From NCBI GenBank assembly GCA_016874735.1, contig VGTI01000011.1, positions 1 to 64,000 of the forward strand: DNA of 64,000 nt. Direction: 5' to 3'. Source of the DNA: Deltaproteobacteria bacterium (GTDB taxonomy: Bacteria; Bdellovibrionota_B; Oligoflexia; Oligoflexales; CAIYRB01). A model generated the notes under the pieces. It searched no databases, was not told the DNA's origin, and saw only the letters and a list, made by a program, of their open reading frames with translations. The translations under genes were made by a program, and so were the position numbers. The stretch's first letter is position 1, and every line of letters begins with the position of its first letter. Positions 27,564 to 35,907 of the stretch are shown here, one piece after another.

Positions 27564-28217
27564 ATGATCAGGAATATTTGTAATTCCTTTTTACTCGGTC
27601 TTTGCGGGATCTTCTTTATTTTTCCGGAATTAAGCGCGGCGCTAGTATCAAGCGATACAGATGTGGTTGCTGACATTCCGCTCACGGAATCCTACGAATT
27701 CATTCGTCTACTTCCTGGTGGTCGTTATGAGGCCGAGGTGGCTAGCGATAGCCGCGACGGCGTGCCATCTGTGGCGACTGCGGGACAGTGGGGCACCGCC
27801 GATGATCAAACTTTTACATTGGTAGACGAAGTCAGTGGACGCAGCGAAGTCCTAAAACGTCTGCCGTCGATAGATTTAAACCCAGTGATTGGGAAAACTC
27901 TGACGACAGATCGTGCTGAAGAGATATCCGATCAGGGCCCCCTCAGCTTTCGCAGTATAAAACTCAAAGCCGATGGCCGTTTTGTGGCCACTGATTTTCT
28001 TGATGGGCACAAGATCAGGGGTAAATACGAGCTTGGTCTCAAGGCGATTTATGATCGTCTTGAAGACGACGGTGAGCTTGAACATGTGTTGATGAATGCG
28101 ATTGTCTTTCAATTTAGCGGCAAACATGTGGTGATGACACTGACTCTGAACGTTGATGGTCAGTTGACTTTAGAAGATCCTATGGCATATGGGAATTATC
28201 CTCAATATCACCAGTAA
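27564..28217 (+). CDS. Exported protein, unknown
   Basis: 217 residues; ATG 27564 follows GGGGG by seven bases. Signal peptide: NSFLLGLCGIFFIFPELSAA. The body contains segments of lipocalin-like or secreted beta proteins (GGRYEAEVASD, GQWGTADDQTFTL, GRFVATDFLDGHKIRGKYEL) with no Cys after the signal. No family is recognised. It lies 47 bases after the lipoprotein gene and could share its transcript. Confidence 0.6.
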   Translation: MIRNICNSFLLGLCGIFFIFPELSAALVSSDTDVVADIPLTESYEFIRLLPGGRYEAEVASDSRDGVPSVATAGQWGTADDQTFTLVDEVSGRSEVLKRLPSIDLNPVIGKTLTTDRAEEISDQGPLSFRSIKLKADGRFVATDFLDGHKIRGKYELGLKAIYDRLEDDGELEHVLMNAIVFQFSGKHVVMTLTLNVDGQLTLEDPMAYGNYPQYHQ

Positions 28218-28218
28218 A

Positions 28219-28236
28219 TAAACTTAGATAAGTTTA
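28219..28236. repeat. Perfect 18-bp AT-rich palindrome
   Basis: TAAACTTA-GA-TAAGTTTA begins one base after the stop of the upstream gene and 19 bases before a promoter-like sequence. It could be an operator or a weak hairpin. Confidence 0.35.
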
Positions 28237-28254
28237 CATATGGAAATAAGTGTT

Positions 28255-28283
28255 TTGACGGGTCAGTAGCACGATGCTAAGAT
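28255..28283 (+). promoter_or_regulatory. Sigma70-type promoter candidate for the SLT-like lipoprotein
   Basis: TTGACG (28255-28260), a 17-base spacer and TAAGAT (28278-28283) fit a housekeeping promoter about 80 bases before the gene at 28363. Confidence 0.5.
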
Positions 28284-28362
28284 GGGAGCTCATTTTTTAG
28301 ATTTGCTGTTTCGTGCGTCAAATAGACCACGTAGGAATCATTTCATCAGGAAAGGAAGTCCC

Positions 28363-28992
28363 ATGAAATTGAAGAACCTATTGGCCTTAGTGTTTGTATC
28401 TGGTGCCGCCCTCGTTGGTTGTGGCGCGCCGCATGATGCCGTCAGTGCAGTTAAAGCGGATGGCTGGTTTGGTATCGACCGGTTATCGCAGGCTGCAGTT
28501 GACGCGATTGCCCAAGCTTGTAGTGACCCGCGTGGTGCTGCAGAGACTGGTCTTAGTTACGAGGAATGTGTGCTGGTTATTGCTGGTTCTGCGGTGAGGG
28601 AGTCATCGTGGGATGTCAATAAATCCTGCGAGGCATGGGGTAATTCTTGGGATCCCGCCTGTGGACTGACGCAGTCGCGGCGTATGGACGCCGCGGCAGT
28701 CGGTCTTGATTGTAATCCCGCGGAACAGTCTGCTAACGGTTATAAATGTAACGCTCTCACTGGTCTTAGGAATCTCCGCTGCAAAGCTGACGGTGGATCT
28801 AGCTGTGACCGATGGGGTAGCGGTCGCACGCTTTATATTGGGATCAAGAAACATTTAGGATCTAATCAAGGCGTATTTGATAGCTATAGATACGATATGC
28901 AGACGGTTTATAGCCGTGACGATGTGAAGCAGAGGCTGGGACTCAGCTCAAACTTGCGTGGCTGGGATCATGTACTGCATGCCGCGCAGTGA
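28363..28992 (+). CDS. Lipoprotein with lytic-transglycosylase-like motifs
   Basis: 209 residues; ATG 28363 follows AAAGGAAG, better than the upstream ATG 28282. Lipobox LVGC. In the mature part, VRESSWDVN followed by ACGLTQSRRMD matches the E-S-x-x...G-L-x-Q pattern of SLT/goose-type lytic transglycosylases, with Glu as the likely catalytic acid. Eight or more Cys in the mature part suggest disulfides (CSDP, CVLV, SCEAWG, ACGLTQ, DCNP, KCNAL, RCKA, SCDRWG). If correct, it cleaves peptidoglycan from the outer-membrane side. The similarity is short and should be treated as a hint. Its stop directly abuts that of the convergent dnaE2. Confidence 0.55.
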   Translation: MKLKNLLALVFVSGAALVGCGAPHDAVSAVKADGWFGIDRLSQAAVDAIAQACSDPRGAAETGLSYEECVLVIAGSAVRESSWDVNKSCEAWGNSWDPACGLTQSRRMDAAAVGLDCNPAEQSANGYKCNALTGLRNLRCKADGGSSCDRWGSGRTLYIGIKKHLGSNQGVFDSYRYDMQTVYSRDDVKQRLGLSSNLRGWDHVLHAAQ

Positions 28993-31900
28993 CTAGCGAT
29001 TACCTGTAAGCGCTAGGAGATTTTGTTTGTTCGTAGCGACATCTTGTATCGCTTCTAGATTGAGCACTTGAGCCTCCGGTATTTCTGGCTTTAGCACCTC
29101 TGTTACGAGGATGGAGACAGCATCGTGCTGTCTCTGCAGTATCCCGCGTATGCAGAGAAAGGCGTAGTTATCAACGAGCCGGCGGTAGCGTTCATAGACT
29201 TGTGGGGTGAAGGCGATATTGATCATGCCGGTGTCGTCTTCCATAGTTATAAACACCATGCCTTTAGCTGATGGCGGCGACTGTCGCACGATGGTCATGC
29301 CGAATACGGCTACTTCCTGACGTGGGCGGAGTTTTATCAGTGCATTGGCAAGCTGCAATCGCTCTACGGGGAGCTGGTAGCACCAATAAGTACGTAAAAT
29401 GGCTGCTGGATGAGGGCCGAGCGTGGTCGTTGTGGCATAGAAGTCAGACTGACAACGCTCCATGGCACTCTCTGGTGCAAACTGTATGGTGTCTTCGACA
29501 TCTTCGAGAAATCCGGAAAAAGGCGCCGCGGCTGCGAGCCACAAGGCCGCTCGTCGCTCGATACCAAAGGGGCGTAAGGCATCAGCTGCGGCTAGGGCTG
29601 TGAGATCCAGGCGGTTCAGTGATCTTGATTGCAGCATAGTCATGAGATTGGGCCAGCCACCCCGGCGTTGCCGCTCGCGGCAAAGATGTTCAGCCGCCTG
29701 TTGGCGCAGAGATCTCACTAGGTGCATGCCGAGGCGTATAGCCAGCTTGCCCGTCTCCGTGCGCTCTAGGGTGCTGTCCCAAGAGGATTTAGTAACACTG
29801 ATGGGAAGGATGGGAACACCGTCCTGGCGGGCGCTATGAATCAACACATGGGGCGCGTAAAAGCCCATCGGCTGCGAGTTTAAAAGCGAGGCAAAGTAGG
29901 CCGCTGGCACGTGGCATTTGAGGTAGGACGAGGCGTAGGCTAGGAGTGCAAACGAAGCTGCATGTGACTCGGGGAATCCATACTCGGCAAAACCTCGAAT
30001 TTGTCCCAGAATCTGCTCGACAAAGGGCTCGGCGATGCCGTTTTTCCGCATACCTTCGCGTAGTTTTTCGCCGAGGCCCAAAAGATCGCCCTTAATGGCG
30101 AATGCGCCCATGTTCTTGCGTAGCTGATCCGCTTCGCCCGGCGAAAAGCCTCCGACAGCCATAGCAATACGCATGACTTGCTCTTGAAAAATAGGCACAC
30201 CTAACGTCCGCTCGAGAATAGGAACCAGGCGTGGATCGGGAAAGGTCACAGGCTCCTCGCCGTGACGGCGCCGAAGAAAAGGATGCACCATACCCCCCTG
30301 AATGGGGCCTGGTCGGATAATCGCCACCTCAATGACTAGGTCATAAAACTTACGTGGCTGTAGTCTAGGCAACATCGACATCTGTGCCCGACTCTCTATC
30401 TGAAAGGTACCAACCGTATCCGCACGGCAAATCATGTCGTAAGTAGCTTGGTCGTCCGCAGGAATGGAGGCCAGCGAGAGCTCGCGTCCCTCGTGCTCTT
30501 TCACCAAACTAAAGGTCTTGCGTATAGCTGTTAGTATGCCCAGGGCTAGAATATCTATTTTGAAAAAACCTAAGGCCTCAATATCCTCCTTGCACCACTG
30601 AATCACCGTACGCCCAGGCATGGTCGCCGGCTCCTGTGGCACGAGCCAGTTGAGGTGGCGATCGGTGAGCATAAAGCCGCCCGAGTGAATTCCAAGGTGG
30701 CGCGGAAATCCTCGCAGCCGTTCCGTCAAACGGCCTAGGTGCTCGTTAGTATGAGTGGTGTGATCGAGAGTTTCTGTCGATATCCCCAAGGCCTTGCTCA
30801 CAGCACGTGTGGCACCGCGGCGCCTAAAGGTGATGACATTAGCGATCATAGCGGCATGGTTGCGGCCGTAGCGTTGGTAGATGTGCTGAATCACTTCCTC
30901 GCGTCGCTCGTGCTCAAAGTCGACATCGATATCAGGAGGATCACCGCGCTCTACCGATATAAAGCGTTCAAAGAGCAGATCAAATAAGTTGGGATCAACG
31001 GCGGTGATTTGCAGCACAAAACAGACGGCGGAGTTAGCTGCTGACCCGCGTCCCTGGCAAAGAATCCCCTGCTCCCGTGCCCAGCGCACAATGTCCCAAA
31101 CCGTCAGAAAATAGTCGGCAAACCCCAGCTGCTCTATCAGTTGCAGCTCGTGATGGAGTAGGCGCTCAATTTTCGGTGGTACATGACCATAGTGGGATCT
31201 GGCTCCCGCCCACGTGATCTCCTCCAGATAGGTCTGGGCTGTCACACCCGGCGGTAACATCTCCTTTGGGTAGTGATAACGCAGCGCGCGCAAATCAAAC
31301 TTGCAGCTGTCGGCTAAGGTTCTACCTGCAGCCAGCGCTGACTCATAGATAGGTAGCTCCTGATAACGCGCCGCCAGCGTGCGCAAGTCATGTAGCGTTC
31401 GCTCACCATTAGGGAAAAAATGACTACCCACCTGATCTAATGTTTGGTTGTGGCGTATGGCGTGCAAAAGATCGCTCATCTCTTTGGCGCTGCGCTCATG
31501 CATAAATACGTCGTTCGTCAAAAGGCAAGGTAGATCGAGATCCTTCGCCAACTTGATCGTGGGCTTGATCCAGTGATCCTCGGCCGGTGTTAGATGACGA
31601 CTGACAGCGCAGTAGACGCGCCCACGGAAATGCTCGCGCAGTTTAGTTAAGCGCTCACGTAAAAGATTCTCCTGGCCGCGTCGCAGCAAACCGCGCATCG
31701 GTATGATCGCAGCTAGATCTGTAACATCAGCGCTGAGTAAAGCCTCCGGAGGAATATTGGCCGCCAGCTTGCCGTCGCGGTGCGCATAGCTAGCAAGGGC
31801 CGCGAGGTTGTGATAGCCGCGGTGACTAGTTGCTAGGAGAGCCACGGTGTCCTGTAAAAAAAGCGGCAGATCATGGTCTTTGGCGAGGTGAAACTCGGCG

Positions 31901-32139
31901 CCATGGAAGAGTCGGATAGGTGTCTCAGCATCATCTTGGCTTTTAGTGTGTCGCACCCAAGCATGGTGCATGCGGGCTGAGCCATAAACGCCGTCATAAT
32001 CCGTCAGAGCCATCCCGTGATGACCAAGTGTCTGCGCCCGCTCTATAAGCTCGTGAGGGTGTGAAGCCCCCATCAAAAAGCTAAAATTACTGTGACAGAG
32101 CCACTCGGTCCAACCGTAGTGTTTAATCAAATCGACCAT
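28993..32139 (-). CDS. dnaE2: Error-prone DNA polymerase III alpha subunit (DnaE2/ImuC)
   Basis: 1048 residues from ATG 32139; a longer frame from 32232 overlaps imuB deeply and adds a non-homologous leader. The PHP domain is at the start (LCHSNFSFLMGASHP, ALTDYDGVYG). The C-family polymerase core has CQGRGSAANSAVCFV and PPDIDVDFEHERREEV with the catalytic Asp residues, and the thumb/finger block GIHSGGFMLTD. Helix-hairpin-helix and OB regions follow (AVFGMTIVRQSPPSAKG near the end). This is the mutagenic translesion polymerase of the imuA-imuB-dnaE2 mutasome. It overlaps imuB by 17 bases, so the three genes form one unit, probably induced by DNA damage. Confidence 0.95.
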   Translation of the reverse strand: MVDLIKHYGWTEWLCHSNFSFLMGASHPHELIERAQTLGHHGMALTDYDGVYGSARMHHAWVRHTKSQDDAETPIRLFHGAEFHLAKDHDLPLFLQDTVALLATSHRGYHNLAALASYAHRDGKLAANIPPEALLSADVTDLAAIIPMRGLLRRGQENLLRERLTKLREHFRGRVYCAVSRHLTPAEDHWIKPTIKLAKDLDLPCLLTNDVFMHERSAKEMSDLLHAIRHNQTLDQVGSHFFPNGERTLHDLRTLAARYQELPIYESALAAGRTLADSCKFDLRALRYHYPKEMLPPGVTAQTYLEEITWAGARSHYGHVPPKIERLLHHELQLIEQLGFADYFLTVWDIVRWAREQGILCQGRGSAANSAVCFVLQITAVDPNLFDLLFERFISVERGDPPDIDVDFEHERREEVIQHIYQRYGRNHAAMIANVITFRRRGATRAVSKALGISTETLDHTTHTNEHLGRLTERLRGFPRHLGIHSGGFMLTDRHLNWLVPQEPATMPGRTVIQWCKEDIEALGFFKIDILALGILTAIRKTFSLVKEHEGRELSLASIPADDQATYDMICRADTVGTFQIESRAQMSMLPRLQPRKFYDLVIEVAIIRPGPIQGGMVHPFLRRRHGEEPVTFPDPRLVPILERTLGVPIFQEQVMRIAMAVGGFSPGEADQLRKNMGAFAIKGDLLGLGEKLREGMRKNGIAEPFVEQILGQIRGFAEYGFPESHAASFALLAYASSYLKCHVPAAYFASLLNSQPMGFYAPHVLIHSARQDGVPILPISVTKSSWDSTLERTETGKLAIRLGMHLVRSLRQQAAEHLCRERQRRGGWPNLMTMLQSRSLNRLDLTALAAADALRPFGIERRAALWLAAAAPFSGFLEDVEDTIQFAPESAMERCQSDFYATTTTLGPHPAAILRTYWCYQLPVERLQLANALIKLRPRQEVAVFGMTIVRQSPPSAKGMVFITMEDDTGMINIAFTPQVYERYRRLVDNYAFLCIRGILQRQHDAVSILVTEVLKPEIPEAQVLNLEAIQDVATNKQNLLALTGNR

Positions 32140-33580
32140 GGATCCACCACTTGCCGGCCTGGTCACGATAAGTCCATAGCCAACGTTGCTGGCGATCAAT
32201 GACAGCATAATAATCGCGTTGACTGCTGCCAATGCTACTTAGCCACCACTTGCCATTTACTCGCTCAAGAAACATACGCGCCGCCGCATAATCCTCAGTA
32301 TCAAGAGGGGTCGGCGTATCGATATAAAAAGGTCGCACGCGCGCCGCTGCTAGCCACGGTAGGTAAGACGCGTCTGCAGTACCGTCGCCAGGATGCTCCG
32401 CGTTGTGGGAACTACGCTTAAAAGCGGCTTCAGGTACCCAGTCGTCGCGTAGCTCGTAGCGTTCTAGCGGCACTGGTAGCTGATTCTCCAAGGTGCGTAG
32501 ATGTCTTATGTCGGTATCGTTACTGTCACCAAAGAGGTCCGTCAAAAATGGTGGGATTACCAGGCGTTCATCGATCACGAGTTGCCAGCCCACAATGCCA
32601 CGTGGATAAGTATCAACGTCTTTTTGTTTGGTTGCGGCACTAAAGCTGTAGTTAGCCTGCGTCAAGGCCGTCTTGTGCTGCCCTTGCTCGGCAGCCAGAC
32701 TGTGCGGGTGACGGAAGTTGATCGGCACCGTCAGAGCACTCATGTCGTCCAAGGTGAGATGCCAGCTCACGGCCGTGACGCGCTCGCGCGCATCCCAGGT
32801 CGGTAGCCGACATAGGCGGTCGCAATCTTCCGCTAAAAGTGGTGCCAGATCATCCCACTGCAGTAGCGGCACGTCGAGATGACGCTGTAACTGCGGCTTC
32901 TCCCTACTGGTGCAAAAGACCCAGGGAAATCCCTGAGGATGCGCACGTACCTTAGCGCGCTCATGGTCCGCTCGAGACCACTCCCATAGGAGGGCAATCG
33001 TAGTGCCAAAACGTCGCCGCATGGCGAGGGCATCGACACTGCGCCAGCTGTGTGGTGTAGCAGCTCCCTTAGCCTGGCTACCGCCAATACGGGCGTGGGC
33101 TTGGGGGGGCTCAATGCGCTCAATCACAGCCTGCATGTGTTTAAGCTGACGCTTAAAGGCGTCCGGGTCAAAGCGCGGCCACTTACAGATCGCAGCGTGC
33201 GTACCCAGCTCCTCCGCACATTCTTGCCATGCCTCCCAACTCACCTGCTGATAAAAAGCGCTGCCAAAGTGCTGGCGCAAGTCGAGCAGGCCCCGTAGAT
33301 CGCGCAGCCGCATCTGCCGCACCGCTAGTAGTGCGCGCCATGGATGATCGGCCATCACGGCGCGCATCCCAGGCTGAAGACTGCGCCGCAGGATCTCATC
33401 GACCAGCGCCCCGACCGAAGTCTCGTGTTGGTGCGCCTGGGTATGCCAGTAGGTATGGCAGACGCTCAAGTCGAGCAGCCAGACCCCCTCGTGCCAATGC
33501 ATAAAGCGCGGCGTGAGCACAGCTGGCGTGGCGCCTTCGTTAAAATCACCCTCGATGGCCATAAAGTCAGCGAGCGACAT
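32123..33580 (-). CDS. imuB: ImuB-like Y-family polymerase homologue, divergent N-terminus
   Basis: 485 residues. The C-terminus is typical of ImuB: GKWWLSSIGSSQRDYYAVID followed by RWLWTYR and KWWIHGRFD. The position between imuA and dnaE2, overlapping both, supports the call. The N-terminal half differs from usual ImuB, which begins with a W-x-C-L-x-F-P type palm segment; here it begins MSLADFMAIEGDF and passes through FMHWHEGVWLLDLSVCH. ImuB is inactive as a polymerase in studied species and bridges ImuA/DnaE2 to the beta clamp. A clamp-binding motif is not obvious. The start ATG 33580 overlaps imuA by 14 bases. Confidence 0.82.
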   Translation of the reverse strand: MSLADFMAIEGDFNEGATPAVLTPRFMHWHEGVWLLDLSVCHTYWHTQAHQHETSVGALVDEILRRSLQPGMRAVMADHPWRALLAVRQMRLRDLRGLLDLRQHFGSAFYQQVSWEAWQECAEELGTHAAICKWPRFDPDAFKRQLKHMQAVIERIEPPQAHARIGGSQAKGAATPHSWRSVDALAMRRRFGTTIALLWEWSRADHERAKVRAHPQGFPWVFCTSREKPQLQRHLDVPLLQWDDLAPLLAEDCDRLCRLPTWDARERVTAVSWHLTLDDMSALTVPINFRHPHSLAAEQGQHKTALTQANYSFSAATKQKDVDTYPRGIVGWQLVIDERLVIPPFLTDLFGDSNDTDIRHLRTLENQLPVPLERYELRDDWVPEAAFKRSSHNAEHPGDGTADASYLPWLAAARVRPFYIDTPTPLDTEDYAAARMFLERVNGKWWLSSIGSSQRDYYAVIDRQQRWLWTYRDQAGKWWIHGRFD

Positions 33581-34235
33581 ACTCGCCCCCAGCTGGATCC
33601 ATTGTGATCACGGCCTGACGCGGGGAAAGTCCGCGGATGACATCGAGGTGATAAGCTCCAGGCTCCCGGGGGGAACGCCAAATATTGAGGCGTAACTTAG
33701 GCCAGATGCTATGACCGTCCGGTGTTAGGAGATAGTTGCGTATGAGGATGAAAAGCTTGCCCCGGAGGCGTGCATGATGCGCCAAAAAGGTCAGGTCATC
33801 ACCTGACAGCTGTGTTGGTGCGTCGAGGACGATGATCTTGAAGAGAGGTGATAATAACGCTGGTCTCAGCTCCATAGGGCTGCCACTGCGGACAAAACAG
33901 ACACGGCTAAGGTCGACGCCATGCGCCCGCCAGGCTGGCGGATAGACCTGGCCCTTGCTGTAGGTCCAAAGGACCCAGTGGGGCACCGCCGTTGTGAGCC
34001 CCCGAGTGGCGGCAGCGATGAAGGCGATCAGGGGACGGCGGCCCCCCCGGCCAATCGGCGAACCTATCTCGACGATCGTGCCAAGCGGGAGGCCGCCCAC
34101 CAAGAAGCGATCGAGCTCTGGGTGGTGCGAGGCCAAACGGCCGGAAGCAGAGGGGGAGGGGCCCCGTCGGCAAAGCTTGCCGCCGAGGTCATCGAGGTGA
34201 CTAAAGTGGTCTAAGTTGTTGGTCAATCGCTTCAT
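33567..34235 (-). CDS. imuA: ImuA, RecA-like mutasome protein
   Basis: 222 residues from ATG 34235; the longer frame from 34274 would run through a palindromic operator and is rejected. RecA/ImuA features: HPELDRFLVGGLPLGTIVEI, then GRGGRRPLIAFIAAA where a P-loop would be, though GSPIGRGG lacks the Lys of a true Walker A. Next are WVLWTYSKGQVYPPAW, RVCFVRSG and IIVLDAPTQLSGDDL. The tail (LSPRQAVITMDPAGG) may bind ImuB. First gene of the mutasome operon. The palindrome at 34246-34265 lies 11 bases upstream. Confidence 0.85.
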   Translation of the reverse strand: MKRLTNNLDHFSHLDDLGGKLCRRGPSPSASGRLASHHPELDRFLVGGLPLGTIVEIGSPIGRGGRRPLIAFIAAATRGLTTAVPHWVLWTYSKGQVYPPAWRAHGVDLSRVCFVRSGSPMELRPALLSPLFKIIVLDAPTQLSGDDLTFLAHHARLRGKLFILIRNYLLTPDGHSIWPKLRLNIWRSPREPGAYHLDVIRGLSPRQAVITMDPAGGEYVAR

Positions 34236-34245
34236 GCATCTATTA

Positions 34246-34265
34246 AACCATACATTTGTATGGTT
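34246..34265 (-). promoter_or_regulatory. Candidate SOS (LexA-type) operator of imuA-imuB-dnaE2
   Basis: AACCATACATTTGTATGGTT is a palindrome with perfect 9-bp arms and a TT centre. On the minus strand it overlaps a possible -10 (TATGGT), 16 bases after TTGCTT. Position over the promoter of an operon that is LexA-controlled in most bacteria suggests a lineage-specific LexA box. It does not match the E. coli CTGT-N8-ACAG or the GAAC-N4-GTTC forms. Confidence 0.6.
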
Positions 34266-34272
34266 CTCAAGC

Positions 34273-34424
34273 AAACTGATCCACTTAACTGTTGGGAAAT
34301 GCTTGTTTTATGAATGATTACAGATTGTTGCAGATCATCGTCGCAAGTTAATGGGCAGTTCCAGTAATAGTGAAGCAATGGCCGTAGGTTCCAAAACGGC
34401 ACCAACAATTAAGTGGATCAATTT
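34273..34424. repeat. Element with 23-bp terminal inverted repeats
   Basis: Arms at 34273-34295 and 34402-34424 are reverse complements with two mismatches; core TGATCCACTTAA. They enclose 106 bases without a gene and end exactly at the ATG of the next gene. Size and shape recall a small MITE-like element, but no target duplication is seen. A regulatory cruciform or RNA hairpin is the alternative. Confidence 0.55.
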
Positions 34425-35036
34425 ATGAGGAAAAAACCCTGGCTCCGCTGTGAGCGCTGCAAGATGAGGCGAGAAGTCTGCATTTGCAGCGATATTCCAC
34501 GTTTGAGCACCGAGACAAGGTTAGTGTTGCTGGCGGCTCGGCGCGAGTTACAGGTCCCGACCAACACCGGCCGGCTAGCTGCTCAGGCATTGACGCACAG
34601 CGTCATGCTGACGCGTGGCGCGAGAGATGTCCCGCTTGATCTGGCCGAGTATCTCCCAGCTGGGTGCCGTCCTCTGATCCTTTATCCAGCCGATGACGCC
34701 ATCGAACTATCTCCAGCCATGCGCGAGGGTGGGCCTTATACCTTAGTCGTGCCTGATGGTAATTGGCGGCAGACATCCAAGATGCGTCGCCGCGAGCCAC
34801 TGCTACAGGGGATTCAAGCAGTCACTTTGCCGCCTGGGCCAGAGACGCAGTATCTAGTCCGGCGTGAGACTAAAGCCCAGGGACTGGCAACTATTGAGGC
34901 TATCGCCAGGGCCCTCGGCATCCTTGAGGGAGAATGGGTCCAGCGAGAGCTCGAGAGGATTTTTGCGCTGATGGTGCAGAGGACTTTGGCCGGTCGTGGT
35001 CAGGTGTCTGACCGGCAATGCCACCATCGATGCTGA
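34425..35036 (+). CDS. DTW-domain protein, tRNA-uridine aminocarboxypropyltransferase-like
   Basis: 203 residues from ATG 34425; a GTG at 34413 is also in frame. The Cys cluster CERCKMRREVCIC near the start and the later motif VVPDGNWRQTSKM (D-x-x-W form of the DTW box) define the family. TapT (E. coli YfiP) in this family adds an aminocarboxypropyl group from SAM to U47 of tRNA (acp3U). RRETKAQGLATIEAIARAL is also typical of the family's C-terminal part. Length fits. It runs divergently from the imu operon. Confidence 0.85.
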   Translation: MRKKPWLRCERCKMRREVCICSDIPRLSTETRLVLLAARRELQVPTNTGRLAAQALTHSVMLTRGARDVPLDLAEYLPAGCRPLILYPADDAIELSPAMREGGPYTLVVPDGNWRQTSKMRRREPLLQGIQAVTLPPGPETQYLVRRETKAQGLATIEAIARALGILEGEWVQRELERIFALMVQRTLAGRGQVSDRQCHHRC

Positions 35037-35051
35037 AGGACTGGGGAAACT

Positions 35052-35285
35052 ATGGCGAAAATGAAGCGTGCAAAGAACGGTTGGTTTCTGGAAACCGAGG
35101 ATGGCGTAATCGTATATCAAGAGCCAATCAATGATTCGTCGTTTGAAGTTGACGAAGTTGAGAGATTCGCAGATTTTTTGAGGGCGATTAACATGGAGTT
35201 TGGACCATCAACCTCAAGGTATAGTCCCAAAAGGATTCACATCCTAGTGGAGCCGGGCGACAAGTATGAGGGCGAGGGCACATAA
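35052..35285 (+). CDS. Small protein, unknown
   Basis: 77 residues; ATG 35052 is preceded by GGGGAAAC and lies 15 bases after the DTW gene, so the two are probably one transcript. The protein is charged and soluble (KNGWFLETEDGVIVYQEP, EVERFADFLRAI). No family recognised. Confidence 0.6.
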   Translation: MAKMKRAKNGWFLETEDGVIVYQEPINDSSFEVDEVERFADFLRAINMEFGPSTSRYSPKRIHILVEPGDKYEGEGT

Positions 35286-35310
35286 TTCACCCCATACGTA
35301 TTTACGAGGA

Positions 35311-35340
35311 TTGACTGTCGCGTTGTCTCCTGTTTATACT
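35311..35340 (+). promoter_or_regulatory. Sigma70-type promoter of the nucleotidyltransferase/HigA-like pair
   Basis: TTGACT (35311-35316), 18 bases, TATACT (35335-35340). Both boxes are near consensus. The start codon follows at 35374. Confidence 0.65.
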
Positions 35341-35348
35341 GCTATTCG

Positions 35349-35360
35349 ATACAAGCGTAT
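35349..35360. promoter_or_regulatory. Operator candidate at the transcription start
   Basis: ATAC-AAGC-GTAT is an inverted repeat sitting about where transcription should begin. The downstream HigA-like protein would be the natural repressor. The same core occurs at 6709-6726. Confidence 0.45.
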
Positions 35361-35373
35361 AAGCTGGTGAGTG

Positions 35374-35895
35374 ATGTTGCGCATTCTTGAACAACTACAT
35401 AAAATCCGGGGTCTTTTAGACTCCGCTGGTATTGACGCTGCGATTATCGGTGGCCTAGCTTTAGGCGCGCATGGCGTGCAGCGCTTTACCAACGACATAG
35501 ATTTTTTGGTCGATGGGACGCAGCGCCTTCAGTTGAAGCACCTGATGCTGGCCAATGGTTTCACACTGTTCGCGGAGACAAGCGAAGTGATTCAGTTTGC
35601 CGGAGATATCGCCGTCGATGTTCTCTGTGCCAATCGCCCCGTAAGCCTTGCTCTGCTTCAGCAGGCTCGGTTAGATCAACGTCTTAATGTTAAAGTCATC
35701 AGTGCCGAGGGCCTGATCGGACTCAAAATCCAAGCTTATTGCAACGACCCGAAAAGAGAGTTCCGCGACAAAGCCGATATTGCCGCTCTGATTGCAAACA
35801 ACAACGCTTTGGACTGGGTGACGATTCAAAGGTTTGCTGACATGTTCGGCCAATGGCCGGTTATCGAGCAGATTCGTAAACTTCATGCAAAGTGA
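35374..35895 (+). CDS. Nucleotidyltransferase-fold protein, possible toxin
   Basis: 173 residues from ATG 35374 (GTG 35371 is adjacent). The segment IIGGLALGAHGVQRFTNDID carries the G-G-x-A...R-x-T-x-D-I-D signature of the AbiEii/MNT superfamily, with the two Asp as metal ligands. Later IAVDVLCANRP and ISAEGLIGLKIQAY (often followed by a D-x-x-D segment, here FRDKADIAAL) fit the same family. Members transfer nucleotides to proteins or tRNA and are toxins in AbiE-type systems. It is followed after 12 bases by a HigA-like antitoxin gene and has its own promoter and operator. Confidence 0.75.
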   Translation: MLRILEQLHKIRGLLDSAGIDAAIIGGLALGAHGVQRFTNDIDFLVDGTQRLQLKHLMLANGFTLFAETSEVIQFAGDIAVDVLCANRPVSLALLQQARLDQRLNVKVISAEGLIGLKIQAYCNDPKREFRDKADIAALIANNNALDWVTIQRFADMFGQWPVIEQIRKLHAK

Positions 35896-35907
35896 AGGTT
35901 TCACCGG

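Noticed and set aside
32140-32232. Longer dnaE2 start
   Set aside because: Adds a leader with no DnaE similarity that lies within imuB; ATG 32139 begins just before the PHP domain.
34236-34274. Longer imuA start
   Set aside because: It would place the palindrome and the -10 candidate inside the coding region.
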